Assembly (NCBI GenBank): GCA_020073645.1
Contig: JAIQET010000038.1
Coordinates: 1-41,891, forward strand
Length of the DNA: 41,891 bases
Reading direction: 5' to 3'
DNA from: Terriglobia bacterium
Lineage (GTDB): Bacteria; Acidobacteriota; Terriglobia; Terriglobales; Acidobacteriaceae
Shown here: in pieces, positions 35,223 through 41,891 of the stretch
How positions within the stretch are numbered: the first letter of the stretch is position 1
Layout of the letters: each line of letters begins with the position of its first letter
Notes under the pieces: generated by a model
Seen by the model: only the letters and a program-made list of their open reading frames with translations
Told to the model about the DNA's origin: nothing
The model's database searches: none
Made by a program: the position numbers and the translations under genes

Positions 35223-36983
35223 ATGGATCTGTTCACCCACCTGGCTCCGTCTCTTCTGCAGATCATCGAGTTGCTCCCGGTGCTGGCGGCCGTGGCGATG
35301 ATCTTCATCGCGCAACGGAAACCGGGCCGCAGGTCCCACCCAGCTTCCGGGCTCTATTGGGTGGAATGTGCATTTTCCCGGCTGGCTCGGCGAAAAATAC
35401 TGTCGCTGGTGGTGGTCGCCCTGCTGGTGCTTACCCTGCGGGCGGCATTGATTCCCCTGCTGGGGATTCCCACGCCGCGCTGGGACGATGAGTACAGCTA
35501 CCTGCTCGCGGGACAAACCTTCGCTTCCGGCCGGCTGACCAATCCCACTCATCCCATGTGGGTGCACTTTGAAAGCTTCCACATTATTCAGAAGCCGACG
35601 TATCAGTCCATGTACGCGCCGGCGCAGGGCATGGTGCTGGCACTCGGCATTCTGTTAGGCGGAAATGCGTGGTGGGGTGTTTGGCTGGTGACGGCGCTCG
35701 CGTGCGCCGCGCTCACCTGGATGCTGCAGGGTTGGGTGCCTCCGGGCTGGGCCCTGTTCGGGGGACTGCTGGCGGTGATGCGCGTGGGCATCCTCAGCTA
35801 CTGGATGAACAGTTACTGGGGAACGTCCATCGGGGCTTTGGGGGGAGCGCTGGTGCTGGGAGCGCTTCCCCGCTTGAAAAAGCATGCGCGCGCGCGGGAT
35901 GCAGTCCTCATGGCGGTGGGGCTGGCGATTCTGGCCAATAGTCGTCCCTATGAGGGATTCATCCTCAGCCTGCCGGTGGCGGTGGCTTTGCTGATCTGGC
36001 TGACCGGCGGCAAGCGACCGCCCTTGCCAGTCGCGGCGCGCGTGGTACTGCCGATTCTTCTGATTCTGGTGGTCGCCCACGGCGCCATGGGGTACTACTT
36101 CTGGCGGGTCACCGGGAATCCGTTCCGCATGCCATACCAGGTGAACCGCGAGACTTACGCAATGGCGCCATATTTCATCTGGCAGAAGCTGCGGCCTGAG
36201 CCGCATTACAACCACGCGGTGATGCAGGACTTCTACACCAACTGGGAGCGCAAGGAGTTTCTCGAGACGCAGTCGCTGGGCGGGCTCACGGTCCGCACTC
36301 TGAACAAGGTGGCAGAACTTTGGAAGTTCTATCTGGGGCCGGCGCTGACCCTTCCGCTGCTGGCGTTTCCCTGCATCCTGCGCGACCGCAAAATGAGGTT
36401 TGTGTTGTGGGCCAGCGGGTTCTTTCTGCTGATGCTGATTCCGCAGACCTGGACCTACGCCCACTATGTCACCCCGGCGACCGGCCTGTTTTACCTGGTG
36501 CTGGTGCAGTGCATGCGGCATCTGCGCCTGTGGCGCTGGCACGGGAACAACACCGGGCAGTCGCTGGTGCGGGCCGTGCCGGTCATCTGCCTGGTCATGA
36601 TGATTGTGCGGGTGACGGCGATCGCGTCCCACACCCCCATCGAACCGCGCTGGCCACGGGGCAACCTGGAGCGGGCCACGATTGAGAAGCAACTCGAAGG
36701 CACACCGGGGAAGCACTTGGTCATCGTGCGGCAAGGGCCGGTCAATATCGACAAGGAGTGGGTGTACAACGGGCCTGATATCGATGCCGCGAAGGTGGCT
36801 TGGGCGCGCGATATGGGAGAGAAAGTGAACGAAGAACTGGTGCAGTACTTCCATGATCGGCATATCTGGCTGCTGGTGGTGGGCAACCAGCCAGTGGACT
36901 ACCCGCCACCAACGCTTACGCCCTACCCTGGCTCAGAAGGTTCGCCGTCCGGGACCGATACGAGCCCTCGCAAGAATCCATAG
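35223..36983 (+). CDS. GT39-like polytopic membrane glycosyltransferase or similar
   Basis: 586 residues from the ATG at 35223; a TTG at 35199 is an alternative start. The N-terminal half holds about 10-12 hydrophobic helices. [13 protein letters not shown] motif (D88, D89, E90) in the first large loop is typical of the GT-C fold (PMT/ArnT/GT39 families), which transfer sugars from polyprenyl-phosphate carriers on the outer face of the membrane. The C-terminal 120 residues are soluble ([20 protein letters not shown]). A substrate cannot be assigned. Separated by only 49 bases from the phosphofructokinase stop, so co-transcription is possible but not obviously functional. Confidence 0.78.
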   Translation: MDLFTHLAPSLLQIIELLPVLAAVAMIFIAQRKPGRRSHPASGLYWVECAFSRLARRKILSLVVVALLVLTLRAALIPLLGIPTPRWDDEYSYLLAGQTFASGRLTNPTHPMWVHFESFHIIQKPTYQSMYAPAQGMVLALGILLGGNAWWGVWLVTALACAALTWMLQGWVPPGWALFGGLLAVMRVGILSYWMNSYWGTSIGALGGALVLGALPRLKKHARARDAVLMAVGLAILANSRPYEGFILSLPVAVALLIWLTGGKRPPLPVAARVVLPILLILVVAHGAMGYYFWRVTGNPFRMPYQVNRETYAMAPYFIWQKLRPEPHYNHAVMQDFYTNWERKEFLETQSLGGLTVRTLNKVAELWKFYLGPALTLPLLAFPCILRDRKMRFVLWASGFFLLMLIPQTWTYAHYVTPATGLFYLVLVQCMRHLRLWRWHGNNTGQSLVRAVPVICLVMMIVRVTAIASHTPIEPRWPRGNLERATIEKQLEGTPGKHLVIVRQGPVNIDKEWVYNGPDIDAAKVAWARDMGEKVNEELVQYFHDRHIWLLVVGNQPVDYPPPTLTPYPGSEGSPSGTDTSPRKNP

Positions 36984-37025
36984 CACTCCTTTGTGTCCTT
37001 CGCGCACCCTTCGCGTGCTTTGCGG

Positions 37026-38240
37026 TTAAAGGCTTTTCCTCACCCTCAGCACATTCCCGACCTCGCTCACTGCATACACCGCCAGGAGGATCATGACCGG
37101 CTCAATAGGATGTCGATAAGTGCTCCACGGATGGGTCACGTAGTAAACCAGCGGAAAGATACCCAGCCCGATGGCATAAGGAGCCACCCCGATTCCCTTG
37201 CGCCATAACGCCAGCATCGCCCCAAGCCCAGCCAGCAGGCTGATCGGCAGCCACACGAAAGCGTTGGGTGCTGTCCAGAAACTAACCAGCCGCTGGCCAC
37301 ACAGGCGCACGAACTCCCCCGGGTGCTGCCGGATGAATTCCATCGCGACCGCCCGCTTGCTTTCCATGAAGCGGATCTCGCCCAGCTGGTTGTATTCGGT
37401 GGGATCGACCAGCGGGAAGCCTCCGCGGAAATCGTAGAGATGGGTCACGCCTTCGTGGTTGCCGATCCAGAGTTCCAGGCCGAAGTTGTCGCGCACCGGA
37501 ATCAAGCGGTGGAAGGTCGCGTAGTTTCGGAGGGTCCAGGGCGCGAGCACGAGCAGGCAGATCGCGACCGACGCCAGCCAGGGTTTGCGGGATGCGCCGC
37601 GCTGCACGATCCAGAGCCAGACCCAGCAACAGGCGAACACGGGCAGCAGAGTGGTGTTGGTGAGAGCAGCGACTCCGGCGAGGCCTCCGAAAAGCAGCCA
37701 GTGCGGCATTGCTGCCGCATCGGACAATTTCCCCAGCAGCCACAGGCCCAACACCAGCAGCAGCCCGGAGAGTGCGCTCTCCCACAGGCGGATGGAGACC
37801 ACGACCTCGTACAGCCAGAGCGCCCAGATCCAGGCGGCCACCACCGCTACGAACGGACCGAACCAGCGTTTCCCCAGTTTCAGAATCAGGACCGCGGTGA
37901 GGGCGGAGAAGATGGCGTTGAGCGCCACGGCCAGGCAGAGCGAGGTGTAGGTATAAGGTCCGGTCAGCTTGAAGATGCCGGCTAGCAGGTAGGGGTAAAC
38001 CGGGGGCTGCTGGGCGGTCGGGGCGAGCGGGGTGTGGGGCCACGGCGAACTGAAACCTTTGCCCGAAACCACGTTCCAGGCGATGCGCGCCGGCTCGTTC
38101 TGCTCATAGAATCCGCGGGCGGCATGGGCCGGCAGCAACTGCCCGGCCACGATGACCCGTACCAGGAAGGCCACAGTGAACAGGGTCCAGGGCGAGCTCA
38201 GGGCGCCGGCAATGAGCCGCCAAAGGCGCGCATTCCGCAT
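37026..38240 (-). CDS. GT39/ArnT-like membrane glycosyltransferase
   Basis: 404 residues with about 10 hydrophobic helices. The first periplasmic loop contains ARGFYEQNEPARIAWNVVSG, the acidic catalytic-loop region of GT-C glycosyltransferases (PF13231/GT39). QQPPVYPYLLAGIFKLTGPY is a second characteristic block. The C-terminal region has HPWSTYRHPIEPVMI, seen in many dolichyl/undecaprenyl-linked mannosyltransferase relatives. It is convergent with the gene at 35223 (43 bases apart) and belongs to the same broad fold, but the two are not similar along their length. Confidence 0.82.
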   Translation of the reverse strand: MRNARLWRLIAGALSSPWTLFTVAFLVRVIVAGQLLPAHAARGFYEQNEPARIAWNVVSGKGFSSPWPHTPLAPTAQQPPVYPYLLAGIFKLTGPYTYTSLCLAVALNAIFSALTAVLILKLGKRWFGPFVAVVAAWIWALWLYEVVVSIRLWESALSGLLLVLGLWLLGKLSDAAAMPHWLLFGGLAGVAALTNTTLLPVFACCWVWLWIVQRGASRKPWLASVAICLLVLAPWTLRNYATFHRLIPVRDNFGLELWIGNHEGVTHLYDFRGGFPLVDPTEYNQLGEIRFMESKRAVAMEFIRQHPGEFVRLCGQRLVSFWTAPNAFVWLPISLLAGLGAMLALWRKGIGVAPYAIGLGIFPLVYYVTHPWSTYRHPIEPVMILLAVYAVSEVGNVLRVRKSL

Positions 38241-38377
38241 GGTTGCAAGGCATTGTAGCAGCGGTTAGCGGTCACCCCGGCAAGTGACTGCTATCACTGG
38301 CCGATGAGAGGAATGGAGTCATAATTAGAGTGGAAGGCCAGGGCCCGGATGTACCGGACTCGGGAAGGAGGACGACC

Positions 38378-38782
38378 ATGAAAACCTGGTCCGTCGTGTT
38401 CCTGATTGTTGCGTTGGCGGTAGCGATGGCGCCCGCGTTCGCAGCCCAGAAAACCGCCCCGGGGGTACCCAAGTACGATCCCACGACCGAAGCCGTGTTC
38501 AAGGGCACGGTAGAGGCAGTCACCGACCGGCAATGCCCGGTCAGCGGCAGCATGGGATCGCACGTCCTGCTCAAGCTGGGAGATGGCAGCACCATCGAAG
38601 TGCACCTGGCCACCACCAAGTTCGTGAAGATCTACGACCTGGTCCTCAACAAAGGCGATGAGATCGAGGTCACCGGCGTCAAGGTGAAGTTTGAAGGCGT
38701 GGACACCATCTTTGCCCGCCAGGTGAAGCACGGCAACGACACCTACGTGTTCCGCGACAAGGACGGCCACCCCGTCTGGTAA
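38378..38782 (+). CDS. Small exported OB-fold-like protein
   Basis: 134 residues from the ATG at 38378, preceded by GGAAGGAGG (38362-38370); an in-frame start 16 codons earlier has none. Signal peptide to residue 22 (FLIVALAVAMAPAFA). The mature part is all-beta in appearance: EAVFKGTVEAVTD, HVLLKLGDGSTIEVHL, KGDEIEVTGVKVKFEG, resembling a small OB-fold nucleic-acid or metal-binding protein. No function is known. Confidence 0.75.
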   Translation: MKTWSVVFLIVALAVAMAPAFAAQKTAPGVPKYDPTTEAVFKGTVEAVTDRQCPVSGSMGSHVLLKLGDGSTIEVHLATTKFVKIYDLVLNKGDEIEVTGVKVKFEGVDTIFARQVKHGNDTYVFRDKDGHPVW

Positions 38783-38799
38783 GGCCCGGTCAACCACCT

Positions 38800-38874
38800 G
38801 GGGGCTGGCCCGGCCTAACCCTTTGATTCTAGAATTCGGGGTGCCCCACCCGAGCCGGGTTTGCTCGGGTGGGG
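38800..38874 (+). repeat. Left REP arm of the RAYT unit (48-bp repeat plus hairpin)
   Basis: 38800-38847 is a 48-base repeat (starting GGGGGCTGGCCCGGCCTAAC), followed by a 12-bp perfect hairpin, CCCCACCCGAGC (38844-38855) with GCTCGGGTGGGG (38863-38874). The same 48-base block recurs inverted, with some mismatches, at 39483-39530, and unaltered at 41683-41730. The RAYT reading frame ends inside it. Confidence 0.9.
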
Positions 38875-39401
38875 ATTTCAGTCTGTCCAACGCGGAGAAA
38901 GATGCCCATTCGCTCTCTTCGCCGTGCCGTCCACTCGGACTCGATTTCCACCGCACCCTCCTCACCCGTCGAGTAATGACGGAAACTACTCCAGGCCCAA
39001 TCCTCCGGACGCTCTACCAGTCCACGAATCACTGGGTTGCGATGCATATAGCGCAGCTTCTCCACGCGCTTCTTCTCGCTCCACACGTTGAAGTCGTAAT
39101 AACGCGCCTGCCAAAAGTGCTGTCCGTCACCGATCAGTCTCCGAGCTACTGACTGCTTCATCGCTTGCAGCGCTCTCGCCAGGGTTTCGCGTTCCGGCTC
39201 GCTGATCAGCAGATGTACGTGCTCGGGCATGACCACATAGCCGGTAACATAAAACCCATAGCCCCGGCGGGTTCGTTCCAGAGCACGCTCAAACAGATTC
39301 ATAGCCCGCGCAGAGGCCAGGAGGGGTTCACGGCGATAGCAACTAAAGGTCACAAAATGGAGCTGGCGAGCCTGCTGATACCGTTTCAATCCCCAAGGCA
39401 T
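38829..39401 (-). CDS. REP-associated tyrosine transposase (RAYT), Y1_Tnp family
   Basis: 190 residues from the ATG at 39401. The HUH motif is HVHLL (H61, H63) in GYVVMPEHVHLLIS. Catalytic-tyrosine and conserved blocks follow: HFWQARYYDFNVWSEKKRVE, KLRYMHRNPVIRGLVERPED and WAWSSFRHYSTG. The N terminus MPWGLKRYQQARQLHFVTFS is shared with the remnants at 22877-22990. RAYTs are single-stranded DNA nucleases of the Y1 family that act on REP palindromes and are usually domesticated, single-copy genes. The last 15 or so codons are supplied by the flanking REP hairpin, so the tail may be non-native. Confidence 0.92.
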   Translation of the reverse strand: MPWGLKRYQQARQLHFVTFSCYRREPLLASARAMNLFERALERTRRGYGFYVTGYVVMPEHVHLLISEPERETLARALQAMKQSVARRLIGDGQHFWQARYYDFNVWSEKKRVEKLRYMHRNPVIRGLVERPEDWAWSSFRHYSTGEEGAVEIESEWTARRRERMGIFLRVGQTEIPTRANPARVGHPEF

Positions 39402-39455
39402 AGGTGAAGACTATGCCGGTTGGTCGTCGAGAGCAGTGACGGGTGAACAGGAAAT

Positions 39456-39530
39456 CCCCACCCGAGCAAACCCGGCTCGGATGGGGCACCCCGAAGGGTA
39501 GAATCCAGGCGTTAGGCTGGGCCAGCCCCC
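39456..39530 (-). repeat. Right REP arm of the RAYT unit
   Basis: An inverted counterpart of the left arm. Hairpin CCCCACCCGAGC (39456-39467) with GCTCGGATGGGG (39475-39486), one mismatch, followed by the reverse complement of the 48-base repeat at 39483-39530 with several substitutions. Confidence 0.85.
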
Positions 39531-39643
39531 AAGCCTGATCTTTAATGGGTCTGGCCAGAGCGTCAGCTACGGACGGAACTTTGGGGTCGGAAGGTTCGTA
39601 TAGTTTTCATGTCACAACAGATATCTGGACAGGGAGGGGCCTC

Positions 39644-41134
39644 TTGAACAATCGATTGTTTGTCAGGGCACTGACTGCGCTGATCGTTCTCAATGTTGGG
39701 TACGCCGCTCACGCGCAACGCGTTGTTGATCAGGGCATAGTGATCGAAAATGTCACTCTGATCTCGCCGGAACGCGCCACCCCGTTGCTTCATGCAGATG
39801 TCGTTATTCACGATGGCCGGATCGTTGAAGTCGGCACGAATCTTGTTGCCAGTCCGCACGCACGGCGAATAGACGGGAGCGGGCGATTTCTCATACCGGG
39901 ACTGATCGATTCGCACGTGCATGTGGGCCACTCCGCGGCCCTGGATGACGACGCAATCGATGCCCACCCGGAGCTTTGGGCTGCCTATCGCGCGCAGGTT
40001 CCACGCGCCTATCTTGCGTTCGGCTTTACCTCCGTCGTTGACCTCGACATAACGCCAACCGACCAAGCATGGTTTGAAGGTACGCGGTTGCATCCCCACT
40101 TCTATTCGTGCGGCGGAGGAATAAAGGTCGCCACCGGATATATGGCATTCAATGTTCCACCGCCCTCGTCGCCGAACTTTCCCAACTTGGTTTACGAACC
40201 GAAAGAAGCGGACCACTGGCCCAAATCGCTGAAGCCTAGCGACTACACGCCCGAACGCGCGGTATCACGGGCTGCAGATGCTGGCGCCATTTGTGTGAAA
40301 GCCTTCGTGGAGTCTGGATTCGGCATGTTCAACTGGCCCTATCTGCACACCGAGACGCTGCAAAAGATCCAAGCCGTCGCTAAGGAGCGCAAGTTGGTGC
40401 TCATCGTCCACGCCAACAGCGTTGATAGTTGGCAGTCGGCGCTTGATGCCCATGCTGATATCATCGCGCACGGTCTGTGGGTTTGGCCGGGCGATTTCGG
40501 GAATTCCGCGCCGCCCCCAGCAGCAAGCAATGTGATTGCCGCCGCGTCGCGCCTCAAAACGCGTGTGCAACCGACAATGCAGACAGTGGCCGGGGAGCGC
40601 GCGATGGTTGATCCAGCCCTGCTCGATGATCCCAGGCTCACCATGGCGCTGCCGCCGGGGGTGATATCTTATTTGCGGTCGGCTGAAGGCGTGAAGGCCC
40701 GCAATGCGCTGCTAGACAACTATCGGAAGGCCTCCCCACCACCGGGCTTCGAGCCATTGCTCAAGGCAACGATTGAAAGAATCCGAGCCACGTTCAAGAT
40801 CATGTTGCAGGAGCATGTTCCTCTCATTTTCGGGAGCGACACGCCTGCGGCCGAGGGCTTCGGCAATCCTCCGGGGCTGAATGGACGGCTTGAGCTGCAG
40901 AACTGGGCCGACACCGGTGTTCCATTGCCTTTGATCCTGCGGGCCGCGACGCTCGACAATGCAATCGCTTTGGGACTGTCGCACGAATTGGGCTCCATCG
41001 AGGCCGGCAAGCGAGCTGACTTGCTCCTACTCAAGGAGAATCCGCTCACGAATGTCTCAGCCTATGACTCTATAGAGACCGTCTTTCTCAATGGCGAACC
41101 AATCGCCCGAGAAGGACTGCGTGCGCACGACTAG
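39644..41134 (+). CDS. Secreted metal-dependent amidohydrolase
   Basis: 496 residues from the TTG at 39644. That start gives a proper signal peptide (MNNRLFVRALTALIVLNVGY, AAHA-Q) with AGGGAGG at 39631-39637. An ATG at 39545 would add 33 residues before it and was rejected. Amidohydrolase fold: LIPGLIDSHVHVGHS supplies the HxH pair (H91, H93), VKAFVESGFGM the likely carboxylated lysine, then LVLIVHANS, IAHGLWVW and LIFGSDTPAAEGFGNPPG. The last motif's Asp is the fourth ligand. Similar to imidazolonepropionase-like secreted peptidases/amidohydrolases. The substrate is unknown. Confidence 0.86.
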   Translation: MNNRLFVRALTALIVLNVGYAAHAQRVVDQGIVIENVTLISPERATPLLHADVVIHDGRIVEVGTNLVASPHARRIDGSGRFLIPGLIDSHVHVGHSAALDDDAIDAHPELWAAYRAQVPRAYLAFGFTSVVDLDITPTDQAWFEGTRLHPHFYSCGGGIKVATGYMAFNVPPPSSPNFPNLVYEPKEADHWPKSLKPSDYTPERAVSRAADAGAICVKAFVESGFGMFNWPYLHTETLQKIQAVAKERKLVLIVHANSVDSWQSALDAHADIIAHGLWVWPGDFGNSAPPPAASNVIAAASRLKTRVQPTMQTVAGERAMVDPALLDDPRLTMALPPGVISYLRSAEGVKARNALLDNYRKASPPPGFEPLLKATIERIRATFKIMLQEHVPLIFGSDTPAAEGFGNPPGLNGRLELQNWADTGVPLPLILRAATLDNAIALGLSHELGSIEAGKRADLLLLKENPLTNVSAYDSIETVFLNGEPIAREGLRAHD

Positions 41135-41213
41135 CGAACACCAACCCACAATCCGGTCTCACTCGAAACCCTGCTATCCGCACCCAAGTGACGGGCGCAT
41201 TCGGAAGTGAGAT

Positions 41214-41681
41214 TCAGTGTTCCGGCGCTTCCGTTTTGGTTCTCCAACTTCGCGGACCGCACTTGAGCACATGCCCGTGGTGGAGCAGGCGGTCGAGCAT
41301 GGCACTCACAGCAGCGGCATCGCCCAGTAGCTTGCCCCAGTCTTCCACGGGGCGATTGGAGGTCAGCATGGTGCTGGCGCGCTCGTAGCGGCGCATGATG
41401 ATCTCCAGCAGTTCTTCGGCGGCGGTGAGCGGCAGCTTGCGCATGCCCAGATCGTCGATGATGAGCAAGGGCACGGTTACCAGGAACTCCATATGCTCCT
41501 TGCGTGTGCCGTCGAGCGTGGCCTCGGCCAGGTCATCGAGCAAGGTGTGGGTTTCGCGGTAGAGCACGCGGTATCCCTGTTGGATGGCAGCCTGGCCGAT
41601 GGCTTGCGCCAAGTGACTCTTGCCGGTGCCGGGTGGGCCTAGAAACAGGGCGTCTTCGTGGCGGCCGATGAAGGCGCCAGT
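41214..41681 (-). pseudogene. IS21-family IstB-like ATPase remnant, N-terminally truncated
   Basis: A 155-codon fragment on the minus strand. Walker A GPPGTGKSHLAQAIG, Walker B LLIIDDLGMRKL, and ERASTMLTSNRPVEDWG with a native C terminus (LLHHGHVLKCGPRSW) are diagnostic for IstB, the AAA+ helper of IS21 transposition. About 90 N-terminal residues are missing, and no istA lies nearby. The frame is lost at 41681-41683, exactly where a copy of the RAYT-associated REP arm begins, so insertion or recombination of the repeat broke the gene. Confidence 0.88.
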
Positions 41682-41682
41682 G

Positions 41683-41730
41683 GGGGGCTGGCCCGGCCTA
41701 ACCCTTTGATTCTAGAATTCGGGGTGCCCC
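41683..41730 (+). repeat. Third copy of the 48-base REP arm
   Basis: Identical over all 48 bases to 38800-38847. It stops at GTGCCCC, right where the hairpin of the other copy would continue. The adjoining IstB gene is cut off at its left end. Perfect identity over this length indicates recent mobility. Confidence 0.92.
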
Positions 41731-41891
41731 TCGATAAGAGCGAAGGCGCTGTCAAGGGCATAGTTCTCCTGGGCGGTGCGTCAAGCACCGCAGTCTCGCC
41801 AGAGGAGGTTGAGGACCAAGACTCTGGAAATCTCACTGGGAATCACTGTGCGGTGGACTTACGTTCCACCAACCATCGATTCGGCCTAACC
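41731..41891. other. Unassigned DNA to the window edge
   Basis: No stop codon interrupts the plus-strand frame opening with the GTG at 41724 (56 codons to the edge), but no domain is recognisable. The last ten bases, CGGCCTAACC, equal the inner part of the REP repeat, which may mark the start of another copy or an assembly end in a repeat. Confidence 0.4.

Larger units (their letters stand above)
38800..39530 (-). mobile_element. RAYT/REP unit: transposase gene between inverted REP arms
   Basis: An intact REP-associated transposase lies between two inverted copies of a 48-base repeat and hairpin (38800-38874 and 39456-39530). This matches the known REP-RAYT organisation, in which a single-copy transposase is flanked by inverted REP palindromes that it can recognise. 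A further arm copy at 41683-41730 lies 2.2 kb away without a transposase. Confidence 0.8.

Noticed and set aside
38294..38965. Minus-strand frame over the small exported protein and REP arm
   Set aside because: It is the antisense of 38378-38782 plus repeat DNA; the RGTPNSRIKGLGRASP stretch also appears at 41690-41730 only because the repeat is shared.
39545..39643. ATG at 39545 as start of the amidohydrolase
   Set aside because: It would place 33 unconserved residues before the signal peptide, whereas the TTG at 39644 has an AGGGAGG site and a normal signal peptide directly after it.

Overview
The window looks like a piece of a high-GC soil bacterium, most plausibly an acidobacterium (class Terriglobia, Koribacter/Sulfotelmatobacter-like). 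This is inferred from the gene repertoire (several secreted BNR/Asp-box proteins, a CstA/YbdD pair ending in CC, a group III phosphofructokinase, RAYT transposases, short palindromic intergenic repeats) and was not tested by database search. No rRNA, tRNA or CRISPR array was recognised.

Layout. 1-6.4 kb is mixed housekeeping and accessory genes: the C-terminal end of a Rieske-type oxygenase, a SpoIIE/PP2C phosphatase, a radical SAM protein of the spore-photoproduct-lyase type, a secreted Asp-box protein with a good sigma-70 promoter, a three-gene ECF sigma unit whose sigma gene carries an apparent one-base frameshift, and an EthD-domain protein. 6.6-17.3 kb is the centrepiece: eight same-strand, largely overlapping or closely spaced genes for an acyl-lipid pathway. 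They are an 800-residue HAD-like/acyl-thioester reductase fusion, a second reductase, a polysaccharide pyruvyl transferase-family protein, two acyl-AMP ligases, a crotonase, a free-standing acyl carrier protein and a diacylglycerol-kinase-like lipid kinase. A periplasmic thioredoxin-like protein plus VKOR pair (disulfide formation) and an esterase follow.

19.4-28.6 kb holds a 1058-residue BNR propeller protein, decayed RAYT transposase pieces facing each other around a palindrome, a DUF5655-like protein, another BNR protein, a POTRA-only protein and a FecR-domain protein with an aromatic-rich tail. 28.7-38.8 kb is more conserved: ruvC, ybdD-cstA, a site-2 protease with a zinc-ribbon tail, a TrmJ-like methyltransferase, a phosphofructokinase with the residues typical of pyrophosphate dependence, two GT39-type membrane proteins and a small exported protein. 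The last 3 kb carries an intact RAYT flanked by inverted REP-type arms, a secreted amidohydrolase, and an IS21 istB remnant cut off exactly where a further copy of the same REP arm begins.

The main candidate for an undescribed system is the 6.6-17.3 kb lipid cluster. Activation of a fatty acid to acyl-AMP/CoA, loading on a dedicated carrier protein, reduction by two NAD(P)H-dependent reductases and phosphorylation by a lipid kinase would fit synthesis of an alkyl/ether, fatty-alcohol or otherwise unusual membrane lipid; the product is not known. A second theme is non-coding structure: a family of 7-8-nt tandem arrays, some with inverted second arms, sits in at least five intergenic gaps, and three further classes of palindromic repeats recur across the window.
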